64,000 bases of DNA from Sepiola atlantica. Lineage: Eukaryota > Mollusca > Cephalopoda > Sepiida > Sepiolidae. Position 1 is the first letter of the stretch. Each line of letters begins with the position of its first letter. The notes under the pieces are model-generated. The model had not been told where the DNA came from and ran no database searches. It saw only the letters and a list, made by a program, of their open reading frames with translations. The DNA lies in contig OY744535.1 in assembly GCA_963556195.1 (NCBI GenBank), positions 97,141,353 to 97,205,352 of the forward strand. Reading direction: 5' to 3'. Shown piece by piece: positions 34,761-48,251 of this stretch. Position numbers and translations under genes: made by a program.

Positions 34761-34879
34761 TTTTTGTTAAACTTATACGGTTCATCCAAGTCATAAAGTT
34801 TAAAACAATTTCAAGAAAGATGTCAAAGAAGTCGATTAAAAAAATGTAACTACCACAGAATAGTACTTAAGATTAGTAT

Positions 34880-34961
34880 TTTAATAGTAGTATTACACTT
34901 ATTATTATTATTATTACACTTATTATTATTATTACACTTATTATTATACTTATTATTACAC

Positions 34962-34995
<34 letters not shown>

Positions 34996-35100
34996 ACTTA
35001 TTATTATTATTATTATACTTATTATTATTATTATACTTATTATTACTATTATTATTATTATTATTATTATTATTACACTTATTATTATTATTATTATTAT

Positions 35101-35147
<47 letters not shown>

Positions 35148-35150
35148 TTA
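34880..35150. repeat. (ATT)n/(TAG)n trinucleotide tract
   Basis: Long TTA-type triplets broken by ACACTT, ending in pure TAG triplets. Confidence 0.97.
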
Positions 35151-35491
35151 TACCATACCACATTGTAACGTTTTATTATTATTACTTTCACATTTATTCA
35201 TTTAGATTTGAAACTGATCACCCATTATAAATTTGAAAATAATTGTATAGCTGTTCTGTTTTAACTCTCCAAAACAGCTGATGATCCCCGTTTCTTATTT
35301 CACGATTTAGGTTAAGGGCCCTTGTTTATGTTTCACTGTTATATAGTTGAATCCACTTTTGTATTTTTAAATTTTCAAGCGGTAAGTCGGCTTATGCAAG
35401 TGCTAAGTCTGTGATATGTTAGATTTAGCTAGTACCCCTGGGAATTTAAACTGAATTTTTTCTTCATTTATAAATGATTCAAAGCTTCTTT

Positions 35492-35531
<40 letters not shown>

Positions 35532-36600
35532 TAAAACATCTCCACAGGGTAGTAATCCAAAGAATTTCAACCGGATTAATAAAAAGTGTTCAATATCAAA
35601 TAGAGCTTTTATATGTGATTATTTTTTATTTACACAGACATGTACAAAATATGCGACACTGGCATGTCGATGTTATCGAGCAACAGCTATCATAAACTGA
35701 GATCTCATCAGGCAGAGTAAGAATCTAATCTTAACCGTAGATCATATTTGTGTGTGTCTGCTAAAAGGGGTGAGTCTTCCAACTGAAAGAAAATAACAGT
35801 AGATAAAATCGACATTTTTGTCTTTTGAAAGATATACTTTATTCTTATATTATTTCATCAAGATGTTCAATTATAGTAGGGCTTCTCGAGTGCATCTGAG
35901 AGAGTCGATGCCGAAGCATCGGTGATGCAATCTAAATCAGTTCATTGTAATTGACTTGTGAACGAAGCCTTCTGCTCTGTGTACCGTAAGCTGCAAAACT
36001 GAATCTCTATACTCAGGGGGAAACGGACACTCATAAACATCACCCCCCCCCCCCAATTCAATTCACCATCCCCCAACCATCATATACAAGCCGGGTGCTT
36101 AACCTTTGAAAGTCTTCATAGCAAGCCGTTCATCGGGGAAACTGTCAACTTGTTCAGTTGAGCGGCTCACCTCTTTTGATCTCTATGTGTTAGTCGACCT
36201 CAAAGGGTGAGATTTTCTCTTTGACTGACACACGATATGAACCATAATCTCAAAAGTTAAGTCGGTCTGCGAACAATATTTCTGCGATATTGAAATGCGT
36301 CAATTCGAAAATGTTGAATTAATTGAACTCAATTACTCATTGTGCCACACCAAGGCAAGAGTCAAGTATTATGGCTCAGTTATGCTTCTAAACCAAAAGA
36401 AAACATGAATTTTTGCCTGCACACCTGTTGTATCAAAGAACCGTCATTTCTTAACAGAATTAAAGTTAAGAGAAAAAAGTCAAGTATCTTGGTTCTGTTG
36501 TGATCTAAACCGGCAGAAAACCTGAACATGTGAACATGTATCAAAGAACCATATAAATATTCTTAAAAGTTAGCTGCCATCCATTTAGATCCTGGTGATT
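35151..36600. other. Sequence upstream of the Ig receptor gene
   Basis: Contains (AT)n at 35498-35529, a C-run at 36043-36054 and an approximate direct duplication (36358-36443 versus 36475-36550, both with AGTCAAGTAT and TATCAAAGAACC). An untranslated first exon of the receptor gene may lie here, but none can be proved. Confidence 0.4.
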
Positions 36601-36723
36601 TGACGTAACATTTGGTACTATGATGTCACATCCATCTATTTTATAAAAACTCGTTAATATAAAGAGGCTGATTGGAATTCCAATTTATATATCATGTACA
36701 TCTTTTCTTTCTTTGTTTTACAG
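36601..36723 (+). promoter_or_regulatory. Candidate promoter or 5' intron end of the Ig receptor gene
   Basis: Two readings are possible. TATAAAA at 36642-36648, with CRE-like TGACGTAA at 36601 and TGATGTCA at 36621, would place transcription start roughly 50 bp before the ATG. Alternatively, the C/T-rich run ending in TTTTACAG just before the ATG is a splice acceptor for an upstream untranslated exon. Sequence alone does not decide. Confidence 0.35.
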
Positions 36724-36769
36724 ATGATGAAGCTGGTGCTACTCGTCTTGTTTTTCACGTTATGTTCTG
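36724..36769 (+). CDS. Ig receptor exon 1: signal peptide
   Basis: Encodes MMKLVLLVLFFTLCS, a basic start followed by a hydrophobic core with a Cys-Ser cleavage region. The donor GTATGT follows at 36770 in phase 1. Two tandem ATGs; the first is chosen. Confidence 0.82.
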
Positions 36770-38043
36770 GTATGTTCTACAATTTCATGCTTTTTAATTT
36801 AACATTGTGCCTAATTTGTTAAAACATATACTTTATATTTTTTGGCAAATAAAAAATCAAAGTGTAGTATCTGTTCTGATACTACACTTAATCTATCGTA
36901 TACTCGGACAGTGAAAAAGAAATCCTTCTAGACTGAGGTAAATTTTATTTTTGTTGCAATCCAGAGTGCCACTTTTTTTTTGGGGGGGGGGGCTGGATTT
37001 TCCTCACCTTAAAATGACCTTGTGTCAAACTCTGTCCTCGTGGCAAGTAAATAGGGACATGGTTGAATTATGAGTTAAATTCCCCCTTTTTGTACTCGTT
37101 ACATAAATCCAGTCACGGACACCCATCTGTTTGTCCGAACCACCATCTTTGTTTTCCCAGCCAATAACTAACAACAACAACACCCAGCAAGGGAGATCAC
37201 TCTAAAAACTTATCACAAAGGAATAGAACTCTTATATCTCAATACAAGGGAGATAATTTAACATTGCTGGTGTCTTCTTGTGAAGACTACGGTACCATAA
37301 AAAAACAAAAGTAAAACAAGTCATTGCAACAAGTCTCTCAGAATTTCAAAAGAGGCTCCCATCTTCATCAGACAATCTGCGACCTGTTCTCGGCCCCCGA
37401 TCCATTCAGTTTGGATCTCCTCCTTCACCATCATTTCCTTCACTCTTGCCATATCAACTCAGACGCCGGTCACCCACAAGATTTGAAGGCTTTAGAGTCT
37501 CTACCAGAGACACATTTTCTGTTTTACAAAGAACTTCAGGCAATCTAGGTCGTCTGAACATTTCTTGAAACATGGCGGCTATAAATATGCCAGCATCAGC
37601 TGCTTCACTAAGCGCAAGAGTCTCTGAGGCTAATAACTTTTTGTTACACAATCAAGTTGTTTTGATGACCAGCATATAGAAACCATTTTGTTTATCTTGC
37701 CACAAAGATGATAAAACCCTAAACCTTACCTGTAAAGATCCATCCTCCGAACTAGCATAGGTGTCATCTGAATAACAAACAATATTCAGATCTGAAGGTT
37801 TTCCAAGCTGGAAAAAGATACAGAAACTGTCCTTGATTTTAAATATTAGTGACTTGCTTGCCTCGAAGAGTAACTTCACTTTTGGAGATTTTCCAATATT
37901 ACTCATTCTACACACATCAAACGATACATCTGGTCGCGTCTGGGTGGATATCCACATCATTTCACCCGTCAATCTCTTTAGCTCTGTTCTTTGTTAATAG
38001 ATTTGTTTACTCAATTCTTGTGTCTTTATTTATGGACCATAAC

Positions 38044-38096
<53 letters not shown>

Positions 38097-38188
38097 TAAT
38101 TATTTATTTAGTACATAAATACAATGTCGTCTCTCTTGTGTCTTTATTTATACCCTTTAACAATGCCACAACGATGATGATGATGATA

Positions 38189-38247
<59 letters not shown>

Positions 38248-41200
38248 TTAATTCTTTATTTATTTATTTATTTCACAAATACAATGTCGTCTGCTTTCTG
38301 TACATGAATTCAAGAAACATAAAATTATTTGTATGGAATTTACTTCGTATTTTTTTATTTTTTTAATCCTTATTTTTTGTTTCTTTTGTTTCTGTTTTAG
38401 TGCAATCATTTGTAATGGATAAACCTGTAATTCCTTCAAGTGGAAAAATATTAAATTATGAAAACTCCCCAGCGACATTTATATGTAATCATACTCATGC
38501 AATATGGTGGATAAACGCTGAAAAAATAACTGAATGCAATTGTCCAGGGAAATGTGGAGATGTTCTTTACGACAAAACACGAATAACGGCATATTGCAAT
38601 GGATCCAGCCCTGTACTTCATTTCAAACGAATGAAGCTTGATGACAATTACAAGGCTTTTAGGTGTACTAAAGGCTTAAATTTCAATTTATTGCATGTAG
38701 GAAGTAAGTATTTTTATGATTTATTTTCATTATATTTAACTGTTTGTGTCACCTGTTTACATCCGGTGAGAGATTATCATATAAAATTTGACCCGTTATA
38801 GTTTTTTAATATATGAGACGAGCAAAACTTCTTTCTGGCGGTGAAATGCAGTGGAAGTTGCCCAATTGCCTTCAATGGCAGGAATTACCCCTTCAATCAC
38901 GGTTTACTGTGATGCCGCGACACACATACACACATACAACTTTGCTTTATATATTAGATATACTAAATATATGCAATATTTTTCTATATTGTCTTTTTTA
39001 TTTATTAGTTGCATTCAGCACATCAACCATTTAACTGTGATGCCGCGACACACATACACACAAACAACTTTGCTTTATATATCACATCTCTATAACCAGA
39101 TTTGTCCGTTGGTCTTTCTGTCAATCCCACTTAAATGGAAAATTCTGTCAGTCCCACTTAAATAGAAAATTCATTTTGTATATATTTATATCAATACAAC
39201 ACCACATTAAATTATAATTGAGAAATGGACAAAAATATTTCACAAACCAACTGGGTGTGAATGCCCAAGATTTATAGCATTGTAATAATTTAACAGGGAA
39301 AGTTAAAAGAAAGTTGGGACTTTGATTCGATGAGCGTCTCTGTAAATAAACGTTTTGTGTCATAGATTCCTTTTTGCAGAATGTTCATTTCAAATATGTT
39401 AACAAACCCCAACATTTTTTAAATCCACAATTTTACACCATTAAGATATGTTTTATAATATTGAGTTGTTGTTTTATTTCTTCATATTAATGACTGTTTT
39501 ATGTATTTCTTTATTATTCAGGGAGAAACGATGACTTTTATGCCGAAGAACGTTTTGCGTTGGTCAACAATAGTTATACGTTGGTTTGTGAAAGGAGAAT
39601 CGAGCAAAAGATGATTTTGTATAACGACACACATATTATAACATACGTATCATCCGATAATTGTATTGAAAACCCGGATGAAGAAGACTACGTTATTACC
39701 TGCGACGATTTCAATGTAACATTACGCATAAAGAAAGTTGCTTTAAAAGACGATGGAAAAATATTCGGCTGTCAACCTTTTTCCGGAAACTTTCTAGTTC
39801 CGAGAGAAAAGCATCTTTCTTTATTAACTTTAACAGTTAATGGTGAGTATGTTTACTTTTACTCAAATTAGACGATCTGTAACCCGTTGGGTCAGTATTG
39901 GTTACATTATTAAATACAAGGGGTAACATCGATTTTTCAGGAACTGATTGTCCGACACCTCTATCGGATTGACATCCTAATATGTTATCAAACCGGCATA
40001 AGCAGAAAAACACAAAGCAATAGCAAATTCACTTCAACAACAAAACGCTCAAACTGGCCATAAAAATCGGCTCCCACAAGCTGTCTAGTAAAAAGGCGCT
40101 GAAAACGCCAAAAATATTGATCACGTGATTGTCTACTAATACGCCCGCCAAACCAGGTGTAAACAAAATAAAACCAGCAGCCGTGACAAAATCAGTGTCT
40201 TTTTCTCTTTTCCCTACCACTAGCGATTAAGACGGTCCTGTCAACAGACTCCTAAAGCACTGGGGCAAGAAGCTGCCTGCTTCTGTCTCACTCTCGACTC
40301 CACACTGTTTCTCCTTCCTCCTCGCGGACACAGAACACTAGTAAGCTTGTACCTCTTTTTCTGTCTACAAATTAATGTCAAACACACAACAACAGAGCGA
40401 CACGCACACAAATGCTTACCCACTGAAAAAAGGGGTTAGGAAACGGCTCATTTTTCTCTATTTCTGATACGTACATCCAAACACGTGAGGTTTTCAAGAA
40501 AAATACTTTTATTGAGAATTGTTACAAATGTTATGTGCTATATGAATGTTTGAGTGTTGGCTTCTCACTTTTTATCTTTTTGTGTTGGTTACTGGCGTAT
40601 TTGGCTCGTTCTTTCATGTTTAACAAGAATAGAATTCGTTAGTACCCCCACACCTCTTTTAATCCAGACAAAATGACAAGAGGGAACTTGCTGCCTTCAG
40701 GTTAGTTTACTGGGCTACCAACAAATGTTCTATGTGTAGAGCACCATCAATTTGTTTATTTATACTGCACCCGCTGGTGCTAGTCTCCTTTGTAGTGGTA
40801 AACTTACACACCCGTTTATTTCCAATAGAGAAAATGTTGAACTGCTGAATAAACTTGATAGTGGTGTTTTGGTTTAAAGGCATGGTAGGTGTAATTAATG
40901 GCATGGTAGGTGTAATTAAAGGCATGGTAGGTGTAATTAATGGCATGGTAGGTGTAATTAAAGGCATGGTAGGTGTAATTAAAGGCATGGTAGGTGTAAT
41001 TAAAGGCATGGTAGGTGTAATTAAAGGCATGGTAGGTGTAATTAATGGCATGGTAGGTGTAATTAATGGCATGGTAGGTGTATACTTAATGGGTTAGAGT
41101 TAGGGGTAAGAGGTGTGTTTATGAATTATAAGTAATTGTTATTATCGGATGATCCCACAAAACGGAGCTGGAAAATCGGTGTTGCACCTGTAGATTTCTT

Positions 41201-44200
41201 GAATGATTTAATGAGAGAGAGAGAAAAACAGGAGGTTGGAGGGGAGGAAGGAATAAGAAGGTAAAAAGGTAGTAGGCAGAGTAGAATTTAATCTTCTTTA
41301 AAAAATGGTTACCGGTCAATAATTCATAATTCCGTTTTTAAGCCGTTCGGGCAGGTCTCGAAAGCGCCCGAGAGTTGACGAGGCGAAGACTGCCAGATGA
41401 TAAATTGAAGACTGCCAGACGATAAATTGAAGACTTTCAAACAATAAATTGAAGACTGTCGGTCGATAAATTGAAGACTGTCAGACGATAAATTGAAGAC
41501 TGCCAGACGATAAATTGAAGAATGTCAGACGATCAATTGAAGAATGTCAGACGATCAATTGAAGAATGTCAGACGATAAATTGAAGACTGCCAGACGATC
41601 AATTGAAGACTTTCAAACGATAAATTGAAGACTGTCATACGATAAATTGAAGACTGCCAGACGAAAATTGAAGACTGTCAGACGATAAATTGAAGATATT
41701 CAAACGATAAATTGAAGACTGTCAGACGATAAATTGAAGACTGCCAGACGATAAATTGAAGACTTTCAAACAATAAATTGAAGACTGTCAAACGATAAAT
41801 TGAAGACTTTCAAACGATAAATTGAAGACTGTCAAATGATGAATTGAAGACTGGCAGACGATAAATTGAAGACTACCAGACGATAAATTGAAGACTGTTA
41901 AACGATAAATTGAAGACTGTCAGACGATAAATTGAAGACTGTCAGACGATAAATTGAAGACTTTCAAACGATAAATTGAAGACTTTCAGACGATAAATTG
42001 AAGACTTTCAAACAATAAATTGAAGACTTTCAAACGATAAATTAAAGACTGCCAGACGATAAATTGAAGACTTTCAAACAATAAATTGAAGACTTTCAAA
42101 CGATAAATTGAAGACTGTCAAACGATAAATTGAAGACTTTCAAACAATAAATTGAAGACTTTCAAACGATAAATTGAAGACTGTCAAACGATAAATTGAA
42201 GACTGTCAGACGATAAATTGAAGAATGTCAGACGATCAATTGAAGAATGTCAGACGATCAATTGAAGAATGTCAGACGATAAATTGAAGACTGCCAGACG
42301 ATCAATTGAAGACTTTCAAACGATAAATTGAAGACTGTCAGACGATAAATTGAAGACTGTCAGACGATAAATTGAAGACTGTCAGACGATAAATTGAAGA
42401 ATGCCAGACGATAAATTGAAGACTTTCAAACGATAAATTGAAGACTTTCAAACGATAAATTGAAGACTGCCAGACGATAAATTGAAGAATGCCAGACGAT
42501 AAATTGAAGACTTTCAAACGATAAATTGAAGACTGCCAGACGAAAATTGAAGACTGTCAGACGATAAATTGAAGACTTTCAAACGATAAATTGAAGACTG
42601 TCAGACGATAAACTCAAGAAAAGTTGCAAATAAAAAATTTAAACAAAAAAAATAAAATTAAAATACATATATAAAAATAAAGAACGAACAAACCATAGCT
42701 AAACAAATGTTATTGAGTAGATATTTATTTTGTTGTCAAAGGAAACATTGTTAAGCAAATGTTTTTAAATAAAAGGTTGATGTGCATCTCCCAACCGAAC
42801 CCTAACCCCTAACCCTAAACCTAACCCTAACCCTAAACCCTAACCCTAAATCTAACCCTAAAGCTAACTCTAACCCTAAACCCTAACCCAACCGAACAGT
42901 AACCCTAACCCTAATCCTAACACCAACAGTTTATCAGTTTATCTAGTAATTATTCTTATCAATTGACTGTTTTCATATCAGTGGTATCTTGTGCATTTCA
43001 CAGGAGATAAAGTGCTAGCAAGTCTGCTTAAAACTCACCCATACAAAATACAATATTTCACTCAATCCTTATAGCTAACGGCCATTACGATATAATATTA
43101 AAAAAGTGACTAAATTAATAAAAGGAAAACAATAACGGCAGCAGCAACAAAATATTTTTTATAAAATACTTAATTTTGATTGGTTATTGAAATCCGATTT
43201 CAACCAATCAGCAGCATCAAAATATTTTTTATAAAATACTTAATTTTGATTGGTTATTGAAATCCGATTTCAACCAATCAGCAGCATCAAAATATTTTTA
43301 TAAAATACTTACTTTTGATTGGTTGTTGAAATCGGATTTCAACCAATCAGCAGCAGCAAAATATTTTTTATAAAATACTTAATTTTAATTGGTTAACGAA
43401 ATCGGACTTTAACCAATCAGCAGCAGCAAAATAATTTTACTTAATTTTGATTGGTTAGTCTCATTCCCATAGCAATGCGATGCTACTAACAATTACTACT
43501 AAATTGCTGTAAAACAGTCTTTATCTTTCCTTTTTGTTTTTTGCTGTTAATTAATTTTTCATTATTTTCAGTTCCTGTTTCGTCCGTTGCTCTTCATCAG
43601 GAAACAAAGGGTTTTCTTACTGAAGATGAAAATGGAATATTTATTTGCAAAGTTGATGAATCCAAACCAAAAGCCTCATTCCAATAGATTTTATCTGAAA
43701 ATGGATCAGAAAGAGAAATAACACAGAATATTGGTATTACATCGAAACAGAATGGAAAAGTTTGGCAAACAAATTCTACTTTAAAACTGAAATTAAAAAG
43801 AAGTTTTAAAGCAATCAAGTGCAGAGCAAAGATTCAAGGAATGGCCTGGACAAACTCCCCATCTCTACGATTAGATGTAAAATGTGAGTGATTTTTTTTC
43901 TTTTGGAGGAGTTTGAAATGACGTCATCAAAATGATGACGTCATTCAAGAATGACGTCACTAAAAGATGATAAAAATGAAGGATGAAAATCAAAGTTTGA
44001 GAGTTGCGCGATTTACTAGTTTATTTAATTGTTAGATTTCTGCCATTTGCTAATCCAGTATTTAAACACTTTTCTTAAAAATGATCAGATTTACAGAAAA
44101 TAATCAAATTTAAAAAATGATCAAATTCAATGAAAATGATAAGATTTCATGAAAATGATAAGATTTCTTGAAAATGATCAGATTTCATGTAAGAATATAT

Positions 44201-45442
44201 ATTAGAAGCCTTATACACCAGAACCCTAAAAAACAGCCATTAACTGAATTGTTACCCTATCCCGCCGCCTCACCATGCATCTTGTAAACTCTAGCTCAAT
44301 TTACCAACATCTACAAAAACATAACTGCCCTTTCTCTGATTTAAGACAAATTCTAGTTAATAACACTAAAGGTATAGATTTTGAAACCAATGTAAACAAA
44401 TTTAAAATATTCGAAGCTATCTACATAAAAACACAACAACCTAAAATTAATAACATCACATATGAAACCAGTGGTAACATTTTAAAATGCTTAACGTAAT
44501 GCGATTTTGTTCTCTGATGCAATCCAGCGTTGTTGAATTTAAATCGTCAACGACTTTCTGCAACAATGAGAAAAAACGTTCTCTGCGCGTTTATCTGCTG
44601 TCTTTTTAAAATTCTCTTCTTTCTCCAGTTTTTTTGTTCATTTGCTTTTGACATCCGAAAACGTTCGTGAAACCTATGGAACATTTATTCATTTTTTTGA
44701 TTTTAATACAACAAAGACATCAGAAAAATTTAAAAAAACGAATTCTGTTATTTTTAACAATGTTTGCATAAATGAGAAAATGCTGCCTTAATACACACAC
44801 ACTGGCCACTCTGAGTGAGTTTAATAACAAGCAGTCTAATAGCTTCATGCGAAATCCAACACAGTCTGTTGTTGTAAGATCACTTTCACTGCTCGTTGTG
44901 AATACCCGCCGACTCGGTATTTACAAAATTCCTCCTTAATTATTCGCTAATTATTAGCTTAATTATTAGCTAATTATTAGCTTAATTATTAGCTAATTAT
45001 TAGCTTAATTATTAGCTAATTATTAGCTAATTATTAGCTAATTATTAGCTTAATTATTAGCTAATTATTAGCTTAATTATTAGCTAATTCGCTGTGGCCA
45101 ACGGGGGAACGCTCTTGACTACGAATCTGTGGCGATTTGTGATCGGAGTTCGAGCCTGCTGAAGATTGCGTTAGCATGAAACATCGATGTCGTCTGTAGG
45201 TAATAAATAATTAATATTCATTTATAAATATATATATATAAAATGAGATTTAAATTTTACTACAGTTTAGAAGCGCCGTTTGGAACGATAACTTTGAAAT
45301 TTTAGATTCAGTTAACATGACGCGAGATTTTGTTAAACAAATGAAATATTTATTAAATCATTTTTATTTATTTAGTTTTTACTAAATTAAAATAATTAAT
45401 AGCATGTTCCATATATATAAGGTAATATAAATGTGTCCATTA

Positions 45443-45512
<70 letters not shown>

Positions 45513-45644
45513 GGATTCAAGGTGTCTTTGTGAACCTGGTTCGCACCCTGTGATCGTATGAGATTGTTATTTCCCTCGCTGATGAGAGCCATAAGCTGGC
45601 AACAACGTCGTACATAGGTAAAATATTAAAAAATAATTTAATAT

Positions 45645-45679
<35 letters not shown>

Positions 45680-45907
45680 ATATCTGGAACATGCTATTAC
45701 TTTTTTTAATTTAGCAAAACGTAAATTAAAGGCTCTAAATTCACAAATATATTATAACCCTAACCCTTACCCTAACTCTTCCCCTTACCCTAATATATAC
45801 GGATTCAACCCTAACCCTATGATCTTATGAGGTTGTTATTTCCCTTCGCTGATGAGAGCCATAAGCTGGAAACAATGTCGTACGTAGGTAAAATATTAAA
45901 AAATAAT

Positions 45908-45966
<59 letters not shown>

Positions 45967-46946
45967 ATATATCTGCTATTATTTTTTTTTAATTTCGTAC
46001 AAAGTAAATTAAAGGCTCTAAATTCACAAATATATTATAAACCTAACCCTTACCCTAACTCTACCCGTTACCCTAACCTTAACTCTTACCCTAATCTAAC
46101 CCTAACCATTACCTTAACCCTTATCCTAACCCTAACTCTACCCCTTACCCTAAACCTAACCCTAACTTTAACATAACCCTAATCCTATCTCTAACCCATC
46201 TCGAACTCTAACTTTAACCCTAACACCATTTTAAATAACAAATTAGTATCATAATTTAGTAAACACTCTTTTAAATAATATATTAATATTACTTGATTTA
46301 AATTCACAAATATATTCTAAATATATTATTTGGATGTTCGGACTACTATTCTCATCTTGGATGGTATTTTCACAACGTTTCTGCCGACGTAACCTCCGAC
46401 ATTCTTCAGCTGCATATCTTCAAATGTCGAACTTGGCATAACTACTAAAACCCATTTGTTAAAACTCTTTTTCTTTTGATTTTCTTTTTTATTGGCAGAT
46501 CCACCTCCAGGAAGGGCAGTTATAACCGTGAACAATTCTTTTTTATTGGCAGATCCACCCTTAGGAAGGCCAGTTATAACCGTGAGCAAATCTACAGTAT
46601 GTGTTGGTGAACCAATCAGAATTAGATGTGAATGGAAAGGTGGTTACCCGAGTGCTTCTGTAACTTTAACTTGTCTTTCGAAGACGAAAACAAACGAAGA
46701 TTTTGTTATGATCACAGAAACCGTGACTCGTGAGATGAGCAATCATTGTCGATGTGAAGGATGGCATGTTGCTAGAAATTTGCTTAGCATATACGATATA
46801 AGTATTGAATGTAAGTAAATATTTTTCACTTTTGAAATACTTGTGTGTGAAATGTTTACAGATTCATGTTTGCAAATTCATCTCAGATTGAAAAATCACT
46901 TTTTATTTTGTTTTGTCTCAATTTTGTTATGCTCAGCCCATATTTA

Positions 46947-46980
<34 letters not shown>

Positions 46981-48191
46981 GTGTGGAAATTTCGGTATAT
47001 TTTCTAGTAAGTCATGGATTGCTTCCCTTTGTTTGAAACCGTTTGAGGGTGAAGGCTGTCGGTTTTTGCTTACGTGCCAGGTTGAAGGTCACATGGATTA
47101 TTTTGCGTAGGAGTTGGGTTGGGTTGAAGCCATTTTGTGTCACGTGGTTTCTATTTTTAGAAATGATGCATTAGTTTTGTCTCGATTTGATATTGGCGCG
47201 AAGTTTAATCAGAACAGATTTGAGCGCCAGAGTCGACACATGTTAAAACTGTTTCTCCATCCATAGTTGGGACGTTAAATTTTGAGAAGAATTTCTACTT
47301 GAAGAAATTTAAGAAATAGAGTATCTCTTGGCAAGAATTGCCTTTTATGTATGAAATATTCTTCCTTCTGTCAACTAATATTTCCCTTTGAAGATGTTTC
47401 AGGTCAGAGACTTGGAATGAAGAATTATGGAGAATTTGAACGAGATAAAAATATCTCCGGGCACGAAATTGCCTATGTTGAAGAGCTTAGCTCCCGGGAA
47501 CTGGAATACTTTGCTGTTGAGAAGATTCTGAATAAGAGATTAAGAATCGTAAAGTGTGATCCTCCTTGCAACACAGATCGATTTGAAAGAGATAACTTTG
47601 AAAATTGGATCCTCACATGATCGCGTGTGATGCTATTTGGGACAAACTGTGAAAAAATCAAGTATTATGTTTATCTGAAATTTGGACTGTTCTAGTGACG
47701 TATTTCTTACGTTGGGTTTGCTATAAGAAAATTATAGAAGAAAAGGAAAGAAAAAAGGAACTTTGTGACAGACGTTTGATAAAAAAAAAAAGTTATTTTT
47801 ACCATGAAAATTATGTCGGCCTTCAGCACGGTTTGTCAATTTTATTACTTTTGATTGTAACTTTGGTGTAAAGAAAAAAAAGAGACTATTTGATTTTTAA
47901 GATTGTGTCTATTTTTGTTGTATATAACTTTAATGTTAAGAAATCCTGATGTTGTAATTTTTTGATTTTTATTTTTTTTGTACGTTATCTAGGAATAATT
48001 TATTTATTCCAGCTCTGGAAAAAAAGCAGTCCAAGCTACCTTTTTTTTGTAAATAAAACTTTATTTTAACTTTTATGAACATCTTGTACTCGTCCATTCC
48101 TTCTCTCTTGTTATAATTTTTTTGTGATAATTCTCCTAGGTAACATGACTTTTGTTTAGAGCGGTTTTCGTTAACGCCCACGAAAAATCCG

Positions 48192-48251
<60 letters not shown>

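Noticed and set aside
34850..35191. Poly-Asn/poly-Thr and poly-Ile proteins on the - strand
   Set aside because: Trinucleotide microsatellite read in frame.
40707..41097. MPLITPT and MVGVING repeat proteins
   Set aside because: Both strands of a 21-bp minisatellite inside intron 3.
45093..45220. Functional tRNA gene
   Set aside because: A- and B-box-like motifs are present, but no complete cloverleaf or anticodon stem can be drawn, and a second diverged copy exists. SINE-like is the better call.
47480..47560. Chromodomain protein
   Set aside because: Only the first ~13 residues resemble a chromodomain (YFAVEKILNKR). The remaining strands and helix are absent.
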